Shown: one piece after another, positions 1 to 5,935 of the stretch | How positions within the stretch are numbered: the stretch's first letter is position 1 | How the letters are laid out: every line of letters begins with the position of its first letter | From: an uncultured bacterium | GTDB lineage: Bacteria > Verrucomicrobiota > Lentisphaeria > Victivallales > UBA1829 | Length of the DNA: 8,872 nt | Reading direction: 5' to 3' | Assembly (NCBI GenBank): GCA_900549045.1 | Contig: URNE01000067.1 | Coordinates: 1 to 8,872, forward strand | Made by a program: the position numbers and the translations under genes | The notes under the pieces: generated by a model | What the model was told of the DNA's origin: nothing | Seen by the model: the letters and a program-made list of their open reading frames with translations, nothing else | Databases searched by the model: none

Positions 1-132
1 GGCCATCAAAAGAAAATTGGAGAAATGAAAACTCCGCGCTTCACTGTCGCCATTGCGCATCAGACGGAACAAAAAAAGGGAATATCTTGATTTTCCATTT
101 GTATTTTTGCTCTTACGGGGCAAATTACCTCT

Positions 133-146
133 TGAATCAAGATTCA
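133..146. repeat. Perfect 6-bp inverted repeat with 2-nt spacer, operator-like
   Basis: TGAATC, then AA, then GATTCA form an exact palindrome. It ends seven bases before the Shine-Dalgarno of the AsmA-like gene. Its position in the leader of a four-gene operon suggests a binding site for a dimeric regulator, or a small hairpin in the 5' untranslated RNA. The regulator is unknown, and a 12-bp match of this kind can arise by chance in an AT-rich leader. Confidence 0.3.
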
Positions 147-152
147 TAACAC

Positions 153-157
153 AGGAG
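153..157 (+). promoter_or_regulatory. Ribosome binding site deciding the AsmA-like start
   Basis: AGGAG lies six bases before the ATG at 164. It supports 164 over the in-frame upstream ATG at 53, which lacks such a site and would add 37 residues that look like translated leader rather than protein. Confidence 0.75.
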
Positions 158-163
158 AGCCCG

Positions 164-3013
164 ATGTCATTGATCCGCGCATGTTTCAAAAGCCGCCGTC
201 TGCGCTGGCTCGCTGCCGTGACGACCGCTCTCCTCACCGCGCTCGCCATCGCCGACTTCTGCATGGAATACATCGGCGTCCCTGACGTGATCCGCCGCTG
301 TTTTGAACGCAAAGCCCGGCAGTACGGCTATGCTCTGACGCTCTCCTCGCTCCGCGCCGGACTCTGGAACGGAATCATCGGCACCGACGTTTCGCTGACC
401 GCCGGAGCCGATATGCCGCAATTCCGCGCCTCACGCGTCCAGCTCAAAATCTCCCCGATGTGCTTCTTCCGCGGAGAACTTCCGTTTGTCATACGGGTTG
501 CGGGAGCGACAGCCGCACTCCCGCTGTTTCCCGAATCCGGCGCGGAAGGCGCCCTGGACCGTCTGCTCATCTCCAATGTCGACGCCTCCATTTCCGGCGC
601 TCCCGGACGCCTCCGCGTCAACAGAGCCTCCGGCTCGCTCAACGGCATCCGCTTCACCATGCGCGGAACCGTCCGCAATCTGCTCTATTACTCCGGTACG
701 AAATGGCTCGACAGCTTTCATTCGGAACCGGAAAAAACGGCGGAGCGCAAGCCCGCCGCGCAACTCTCCGCTCCGCCGGCAAATCCGTATGCGGAATTCG
801 TCCGGGAAATCCCGCTTCCCATGCGCCGCAAAGCGCTCCGGGCTCTCCACGAAATCTATTCCCGGGAATTCTCCGGAGCCCCCGAATGCTCACTTGAATT
901 CGACCTTGACGTTATGGACTTCAACCAGTCCTCCGCCCGTGCGGAATTCACTCTCCCGCCATTCCGCTGCAACGGCGTCCCGATACACGCCCTCCGCGAA
1001 GAAGCATCACTTAAAAACGGCATATTCTCGCTCGACAGGATCTCGGTCGAACTCGGACAGGATTCCTTCATCACCGCAAACGGAACCTACGACGCCTCGT
1101 ACAGCGCCGCCACCGGACGCGTACGCGGACGCTGCAGATTCGATGACCTCATCCGTCTTCTCGGCGCACCCGTGCGGAACAGCGCACTCTCAACCCTCGG
1201 CGTCCGCGCCGACCTCATCGAATTTGAAGGGACTCTCGAAAACTTCAATCTCTCCAGCGGCTCCTGCAAAGGACTGCTCTCCCTCCGCATCCGGAATCTC
1301 AGCATCCAGAAGCTCGGATTCCATGACATTTCCCTGGAGCTCAAAGCCGACGGACAGAGTCTGAACGGAACGCTCCGCAACGCCTCTCTGCGCGGCGGAG
1401 GAAACATTTACGGAACCTTCCAGCTCGACAACGAACATTTCAGCGCCTCCCTGAACGGCAAGGCGAACGCGGCGAACCATCTCAAAGTTCTCCCGCCGAA
1501 CATCGCCGCCCTCGTCCAGGAAAACGTCCAGTTGCACACCCCCGCAACCTCCACTTCCGTCTCCGTTCAGGGCGAACTCTCCTTCCCGCTCCGCGACATC
1601 GACGCAATCTCCGGCAACTTCCGCGTTCAGCTGAGCAATCTGCAAATCAAAAACATTCCGATCGCCTCCATCGTTTCAGACGTCAAGTTTTCCTCGGAGA
1701 CCATCATACTGCGGAACATCGAAGCTCTCCTGCCCGGCGGATCGCGCGTCACAGGCAGACTCCGCTGCGAACCCGGCATGCAGAGCATCTCCGCAAGCGT
1801 CGTCTGCTCCGGCTCCCCCTCCGCCATGCTCGAAGCCTTCGGCAAATCCAACCGCGACTTCGTCAACAGTCTGACCCGCGACATCAAATGGCCGACGGCA
1901 CCGAACACCATCGAGCTCTCCGCCGACCTCTCGGCCGACTACGGCAAAGATCCCTTCTATTTTCTCACAGGAACCATGGTCATCCGCGACTTCGCCTACA
2001 ACAGCATTCCCTTCCGCTACGGCGCGGCGCGCTTCATCATCGACGCCGAAAACCATCTGATTCTCCCCGACGTCATTCTCGAAACCGCGGAAGGGAAAAT
2101 GCGCGTTTCCGCCGACTACCGCCCCTCCGGGAAGGACCTCTCGTTCAAAAAACCGGACGGCCTTCTCAACTTCCAGCTCTCCAGCACCATCGCCGGCAAC
2201 GACATGATCCGCACGCTCTACCCTGCATGGCAGACCAGCTACATCGACTTCCCCTTCCCCATGGCTGTCGAAGCCAGCGGAATCATCGATTACAGCAATG
2301 CCGACAACACCCGTTTCCGCGCCCTCATCACCAACGGTTCCTGCCGCTGGCAGGGAATCCGCATCACAGACCTCGACACTCTTCTCCTCTATAAAAACGC
2401 CACCGCCTCCTTCCGCAGCGGCGAAGGGCATTTCTGCGGCGGAAGACTCCAGATGGATTACCGCTACAATTTCAACACCGAGAAGGGAAACATCAGCGCG
2501 CGCCTCTCCTCCGCAAACATGCTCTCCGTCCTCCAGGGATTCCGCGTCGATGCGGGCAAAACACCCGAAGAATACAAAAACGCTCTTCTTTCCATGAACC
2601 TCGATGCCGCCATGTCCTACAAAGCCGGAAACCGGCTTCAGCTCGACGGCAGCGGACAGATGACCATTTCCGGCTCCAACCTCTGGACCGTCCCGCTGCT
2701 CGGCAGCTTTCTGCACATCATCGGACAGGTCTGGTCGCTCGAAAGCTTCGGCTCCATCACGAAAATCAACGGTGATTTCCAGCTCGCCGGCGAAAAACTC
2801 GAATTCGAAGACCTCCGCAGCAACGGAGGCCTCGTCTCCCTCAACGCCCGCGGCAACTACCGCTGGGCCGACAACAGCTTCGACATCCGCGTCCGCGCGG
2901 AACTTCTCCGAAATACACTCCCCTTCGACGCAATGTCCCATCTCCTGACCCCCGTCTCGTGGATCATGGAACGACGCCTCAAGGGGAACTTCAACACGTA
3001 CAAATGGGAGTAA
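164..3013 (+). CDS. AsmA-like inner-membrane-anchored envelope protein
   Basis: Predicted 949-residue protein with a short basic N-terminus, one hydrophobic segment at about residues 13-34, then a very long domain rich in beta strands. The opening after the membrane segment (G-V-P-D, then a short amphipathic stretch, then L-R-A-G-L-W-N-G and D-V-S-L-T) is typical of AsmA/YhdP/TamB-type proteins. So is the C-terminal part from about residue 770, with a hydrophobic N-L-W-T-V-P-L-L-G stretch near 840, alternating strands such as L-E-F-E-D-L-R-S, and a closing G-N-F-N-T-Y-K-W-E. Known relatives span the periplasm as hydrophobic-groove bridges that carry phospholipids between inner and outer membrane, or affect outer-membrane assembly. 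That role is inferred here by family. The start at 164 is chosen for its AGGAG and the clean membrane anchor. It is the first gene of a tight operon, with five bases to the next start. Family membership is fairly sure and the exact subfamily is not. Confidence 0.75.
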   Translation: MSLIRACFKSRRLRWLAAVTTALLTALAIADFCMEYIGVPDVIRRCFERKARQYGYALTLSSLRAGLWNGIIGTDVSLTAGADMPQFRASRVQLKISPMCFFRGELPFVIRVAGATAALPLFPESGAEGALDRLLISNVDASISGAPGRLRVNRASGSLNGIRFTMRGTVRNLLYYSGTKWLDSFHSEPEKTAERKPAAQLSAPPANPYAEFVREIPLPMRRKALRALHEIYSREFSGAPECSLEFDLDVMDFNQSSARAEFTLPPFRCNGVPIHALREEASLKNGIFSLDRISVELGQDSFITANGTYDASYSAATGRVRGRCRFDDLIRLLGAPVRNSALSTLGVRADLIEFEGTLENFNLSSGSCKGLLSLRIRNLSIQKLGFHDISLELKADGQSLNGTLRNASLRGGGNIYGTFQLDNEHFSASLNGKANAANHLKVLPPNIAALVQENVQLHTPATSTSVSVQGELSFPLRDIDAISGNFRVQLSNLQIKNIPIASIVSDVKFSSETIILRNIEALLPGGSRVTGRLRCEPGMQSISASVVCSGSPSAMLEAFGKSNRDFVNSLTRDIKWPTAPNTIELSADLSADYGKDPFYFLTGTMVIRDFAYNSIPFRYGAARFIIDAENHLILPDVILETAEGKMRVSADYRPSGKDLSFKKPDGLLNFQLSSTIAGNDMIRTLYPAWQTSYIDFPFPMAVEASGIIDYSNADNTRFRALITNGSCRWQGIRITDLDTLLLYKNATASFRSGEGHFCGGRLQMDYRYNFNTEKGNISARLSSANMLSVLQGFRVDAGKTPEEYKNALLSMNLDAAMSYKAGNRLQLDGSGQMTISGSNLWTVPLLGSFLHIIGQVWSLESFGSITKINGDFQLAGEKLEFEDLRSNGGLVSLNARGNYRWADNSFDIRVRAELLRNTLPFDAMSHLLTPVSWIMERRLKGNFNTYKWE
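3006..3010 (+). promoter_or_regulatory. Ribosome binding site deciding the M32 peptidase start
   Basis: GGGAG lies inside the last two codons of the AsmA-like gene and eight bases before the ATG at 3019. It favours 3019 over the in-frame ATG at 3004, whose own codon overlaps this motif, and over 2959, which lies within the upstream gene. Its placement suggests translational coupling. Confidence 0.65.
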
Positions 3014-3018
3014 TCATC

Positions 3019-4515
3019 ATGAGCTTTGCCGAAAAACTGGAAAAACTGAAAAACATTCTCGGCGCCGTCTCCGACCTCCGCGCCGCCTCCGAACTGCTCG
3101 ACTGGGATATGCGCACCTACATGGCTCCCGGCTCCATCGACTCGCGTTCCCTTCAGCTCGCCACGCTCGGGGAAACCGCCCATGAAAAAACAACTTCGCG
3201 CGAATTCGGAAAACTCATCGGAAAGCTCGCCCGCAAAGCGAAAAAACTCGATCCCGATTCCGATGAACGCCGCCTCATCGAAAAAGTCTCCAAAAACTAC
3301 GAAAAGGAACGCCGTCTCCCCGCCGAATGGGTCCGACGCAACGCCGAAGCCTGTTCCCGCGCAAACACCGCATGGGAACGCGCCCGCAAAGAAAAGAACT
3401 TCAAAACCTTCGCCCCGCATCTCCAGGAACTTCTCGATCTCACCTTCGAGCGTCTCTCCTGGTTTGAACCGTATGAACATCCCTATGACCCGCTCCTCGA
3501 CCGCTTCGATGAAGGCGTCACCTGCGCCGACCTCGAACAGGTCTTCGCGCGTCTGAAAAAAGAACAGTCGGAAATCATCCGCGCCGCGCTCAAAAAAACC
3601 GCGCCCGACACCGCATTCCTGAACGGCTCTTTCCCCGCCGCAAAACAGATCAGGCTCACCGAAGAGGTTCTCACTCGCATGGGCTACGACTGGAACTGCG
3701 GACGCCAGGACACCACCGTTCATCCGTTCACGACGACCATCGGACTCTACGACGTCCGCGTCACGACAAAAGTCTTCCCCGGCAAGCCGTTCTCCGCTCT
3801 CTTCAGCTCCGTGCACGAAGGCGGACACGCTCTCTACGAACAGGGAATCGACAAACGGTACGCGCGCACGCCGCTCGGCGACGGCGCCTCCTTCTCGATC
3901 CATGAATCCCAGTCCCGTCTCTGGGAAAACCTGGTTGCGCGCTCGCCGGAATTCTGGCAATTCTGGTATCCGCGCGTGCGGAAGCTCTACCCCGCCGCAC
4001 TCAAGAATGTCCCGATGGAAAAGTTCCTCGCCGCGCTCAACGCCGTGGAAGCCTCCCCCATTCGCGTGGAAGCCGACGAACTGACGTACAACATGCACAT
4101 CATTCTGCGTTTTGAACTCGAAAAAGCGATGCTCGAAGGCAAACTCAAAGCAGCCGATCTCGCCGAGGCCTGGAACGCCGGAATGAAAGACCTGCTCGGA
4201 ATCGAAATCCGGGACGACGCCGAAGGCGTCCTTCAGGATGTTCACTGGGCCATGGGCGAATTCGGCTATTTCCCCTCCTATGCAATCGGAAACGTCATCT
4301 CCGCCCAGCTCTGGAACGCCGCGCTCAGGGATCACCCGGAAATTCCGCAGCGCATCGCACAGGGCGATTACGCCCCGCTCCGCGAATGGCTCCGCTCCCG
4401 CGTTCATGTCCACGGCGCCAAATACACCACGTCGGAAATTCTCAGGATCGCAACCGGAAACGGAACACTCGACCCGACACCCTATCTTAAAATGCTCAAA
4501 CACAAATACGCCTGA
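3019..4515 (+). CDS. M32 family metallocarboxypeptidase (Taq/Pfu type)
   Basis: A 498-residue protein, the usual length for peptidase family M32. These are cytoplasmic zinc enzymes that release C-terminal amino acids from peptides with broad specificity. The zinc site is visible: HEGGH at residues 266-270 (H266 and H270 ligands, E267 catalytic) and H-E-S-Q-S-R at 295-300, with E296 as third ligand. The spacing matches Pyrococcus furiosus carboxypeptidase as I remember it. Other M32 hallmarks are E-A-D-E-L-T-Y-N-M-H-I from residue 351 and D-V-H-W-A-M-G-E-F-G-Y-F-P-S-Y near 407, plus an A-T-G-N-G motif near the C-terminus. No signal peptide is seen, so it acts in the cytoplasm, probably in peptide recycling. 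The start at 3019 is set by GGGAG and by the family's normal N-terminus (MSFAEKLEKL). It sits second in the operon, five bases after the AsmA-like stop. All key residues are intact, so activity is expected. Confidence 0.95.
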   Translation: MSFAEKLEKLKNILGAVSDLRAASELLDWDMRTYMAPGSIDSRSLQLATLGETAHEKTTSREFGKLIGKLARKAKKLDPDSDERRLIEKVSKNYEKERRLPAEWVRRNAEACSRANTAWERARKEKNFKTFAPHLQELLDLTFERLSWFEPYEHPYDPLLDRFDEGVTCADLEQVFARLKKEQSEIIRAALKKTAPDTAFLNGSFPAAKQIRLTEEVLTRMGYDWNCGRQDTTVHPFTTTIGLYDVRVTTKVFPGKPFSALFSSVHEGGHALYEQGIDKRYARTPLGDGASFSIHESQSRLWENLVARSPEFWQFWYPRVRKLYPAALKNVPMEKFLAALNAVEASPIRVEADELTYNMHIILRFELEKAMLEGKLKAADLAEAWNAGMKDLLGIEIRDDAEGVLQDVHWAMGEFGYFPSYAIGNVISAQLWNAALRDHPEIPQRIAQGDYAPLREWLRSRVHVHGAKYTTSEILRIATGNGTLDPTPYLKMLKHKYA

Positions 4516-4523
4516 GGCAGCCA

Positions 4524-4928
4524 ATGATCAACTTTGAAGAAATCAAGAAAAAACTCAATCAAGCCGACCGCTTCTGCGCCTTCAACTCCATGCGCCTCAC
4601 CAGCATCGGAGAATGCCGCGCCGAAGCAGAATACGATGTTTCGGAAGACTCCCTGAACGGACACGACGTCGTGCAGGGAGGCGCGATCTACACGCTCTGC
4701 GACTTCGCTTTCGCCGGAGCCTCCTGGTCCACCGGACGCCCCTGCATCGGACTCAACAGCACCATCTCGTACCTCCGTCCGGGCAAGGGACCGAAAATCA
4801 CCGCAACGGCAACGCTCATTCACAACGGCCGGACAACCTGCGTCTGCGAAGCCGTCGCCCGGAATTCCGACGGGAAAATCATCGCCAAGTGCACCCTGAC
4901 CGGCTACTTTCTGGATCAGAAAAAATGA
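4524..4928 (+). CDS. PaaI-type hotdog-fold acyl-CoA thioesterase
   Basis: A 134-residue single-domain protein of the length expected for the PaaI/4HBT hotdog family, whose members hydrolyse acyl- or aryl-CoA thioesters in the cytoplasm as homotetramers. The signature stretch is seen: N45-G46 followed by V-V-Q-G-G-A at 49-54, then the central helix I-Y-T-L-C-D-F-A-F-A, with D60 at the usual catalytic acid position. Many family members have HGG here, but QGG is a common variant. Later strands (L-N-S-T-I-S-Y-L-R-P-G near 77-87, then A-T-L-I-H-N-G-R-T) fit the substrate-binding face of the fold. The ATG follows a GAGG at 4514-4517, which overlaps the stop of the peptidase gene. The stop overlaps the next ATG by four bases (ATGA), implying coupled translation. 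The substrate cannot be told from sequence: phenylacetyl-CoA, menaquinone-pathway or medium-chain acyl-CoA esters are all possible. Confidence 0.9.
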   Translation: MINFEEIKKKLNQADRFCAFNSMRLTSIGECRAEAEYDVSEDSLNGHDVVQGGAIYTLCDFAFAGASWSTGRPCIGLNSTISYLRPGKGPKITATATLIHNGRTTCVCEAVARNSDGKIIAKCTLTGYFLDQKK

Positions 4929-5935
4929 AACGCATCTTCCTGCTCCCCCTGTTCGCGGCGCTCCCGCTCGCCGCGCTCGAAATCGCTCCGGACGACCCGC
5001 GCCTGCACTATTCCGGCATCCTCTCGAAAACCTTCGTCGAGGGCGCTCGCCGGAATCATGTCATGAAGTTCAGCCGTCTCATGCCGCACCGCGACCATCT
5101 GGAGCACGACAATCCCGGCGCGCGCATCCGCTTCCGGACCGACAGCCGCAACATCCGCGTGAAACTCCGCTACAACGGACTTCATCTCCCCGAAGTCCCC
5201 CTCGACAGCTCAGGAATTTTCCTCGTCGACGGAGACTGGAAGCCGGAATACACCTTCACGCTCCCCGGCGACCGCCGCAAGCGCACGCGCTATTTCTCTC
5301 GCGACCTCTCCTTCCGGATTCCCTCCGACGGCGCCATGCACACATTCGACGTCATTCTCCCCTCGGGAGACTCCGTCGACTTTCTCGGGCTCTCCGTCAA
5401 CGACCGTGCGAAATTCGCCGATCCGAAGCCGTTCGCGAAACGCGCCGTCCTCTACGGCGACTTCGCACAAAGCGGCGAAATCCTCCCCGTGCATCAATCG
5501 TTCTCCTATCTGCTCGGACGTTCCCTGAACTGGGAAATCATCGACGCCGTCATGGCGGATACGCTCCTCACCCCGAACCATGCGGAATTTCTTGCGCTCC
5601 CGAAACCGGACATTCTGATTGTCATGACGGGTTCATTCGACCGCAAATTCGGCACATCCATTCCGGTTTTCAAGAAGAATCTGGAACGCTTCACGGAAAC
5701 CTTCCGCACCGCCGCACCGAATACAAAGATTGTATTTGTCACTCCGCTGGAAAAAAGCGCCGCGCCTTACACAGCCGCCATTCGGGAGTTCGGAAAGAAA
5801 CAGAAAATCCGCGTCATCGAGGGCGCACACCTCCTTCCCGATTCACCGCGGTATTATTCCCGCAACCGCGTCACCCCGAATGCGGAAGGAGCCGCGCTGC
5901 TTGCTGAAAATCTCGCAAAGCTGTTACAACATTGA
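4925..5935 (+). CDS. Secreted SGNH/GDSL-fold protein, predicted catalytically dead
   Basis: A 336-residue protein. Residues 1-17 form a signal peptide (basic MKR, hydrophobic core, A-L-P-L-A-A), so it is probably exported to the periplasm. Residues about 60-160 are rich in strands, with a G-A-R-I-R-F-R-T-D-S motif, like the N-terminal beta domain of many GDSL esterases. Residues about 170-336 follow the SGNH hydrolase layout: block I at 177-184 reads Y-G-D-F-A-Q-S-G, where Y-G-D-S-I-T-x-G is expected; block III at 236-239 reads G-S-F-D instead of G-x-N-D; block V at 314-322 reads N-R-V-T-P-N-A-E-G instead of D-x-x-H-P-N-x-x-G. Thus the nucleophile Ser, the oxyanion Asn and the Asp-His pair all look replaced (F180, F238, N314, T317). 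The block II Gly also seems absent around 208-211. The surrounding framework is preserved and the frame is intact, so this is not a decayed gene. It starts inside the ATGA overlap with the thioesterase gene and has only a weak ribosome site of its own. Binding or structural role is inferred, and no substrate can be named. Confidence 0.7.
   Translation: MKRIFLLPLFAALPLAALEIAPDDPRLHYSGILSKTFVEGARRNHVMKFSRLMPHRDHLEHDNPGARIRFRTDSRNIRVKLRYNGLHLPEVPLDSSGIFLVDGDWKPEYTFTLPGDRRKRTRYFSRDLSFRIPSDGAMHTFDVILPSGDSVDFLGLSVNDRAKFADPKPFAKRAVLYGDFAQSGEILPVHQSFSYLLGRSLNWEIIDAVMADTLLTPNHAEFLALPKPDILIVMTGSFDRKFGTSIPVFKKNLERFTETFRTAAPNTKIVFVTPLEKSAAPYTAAIREFGKKQKIRVIEGAHLLPDSPRYYSRNRVTPNAEGAALLAENLAKLLQH

Larger units (their letters stand above)
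1..163 (+). promoter_or_regulatory. Leader and probable promoter region of the four-gene operon
   Basis: This stretch precedes the first well-supported start codon (164) and is visibly richer in A and T than the rest of the window, especially from 70 to 150. A TTGATT at 87-92 could serve as a -35 element, but no convincing -10 box sits at the right distance, so no promoter is pinned down. The left edge may contain the last codons of an upstream gene. One frame ends at a TGA at 26-28 and another at a TGA at 88-90, and these are too short to choose between. A 21-codon reading frame at 25-90 has a GGAG only two bases before its ATG, which is too close to be persuasive. Confidence 0.35.

Noticed and set aside
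25..90. Possible 21-residue leader peptide
   Set aside because: The GGAG is only two bases from the ATG. There is no run of regulatory codons and no following attenuator-like hairpin with a T-run. It could equally be the tail of an upstream gene.
53..163. 37-residue N-terminal extension of the AsmA-like protein from the ATG at 53
   Set aside because: No ribosome site for the ATG at 53, AT-rich leader composition, and a good AGGAG before the ATG at 164, which gives a normal membrane anchor.
486..1364. 292-codon + strand frame inside the AsmA-like gene
   Set aside because: The translation is full of S, P, R and T, typical of an out-of-frame reading of GC-rich DNA, and it lies wholly within a supported gene.
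1676..2941. 421-codon open frame on the - strand opposite the AsmA-like gene
   Set aside because: Same antisense effect of codon bias. The translation is rich in G, A, V and E with no motif.
2857..4524. 555-codon open frame on the - strand opposite the M32 peptidase
   Set aside because: It mirrors a gene with a confirmed zinc site. Strong C/G third-position bias leaves the antisense frame free of stops. Its translation shows low-complexity G, E and F runs and no recognisable domain.
4613..4924. Upstream extension of the SGNH-fold gene across the thioesterase gene
   Set aside because: It would place 104 arginine-rich residues ahead of a clear signal peptide beginning at 4925. The ATGA overlap is a normal coupled start.
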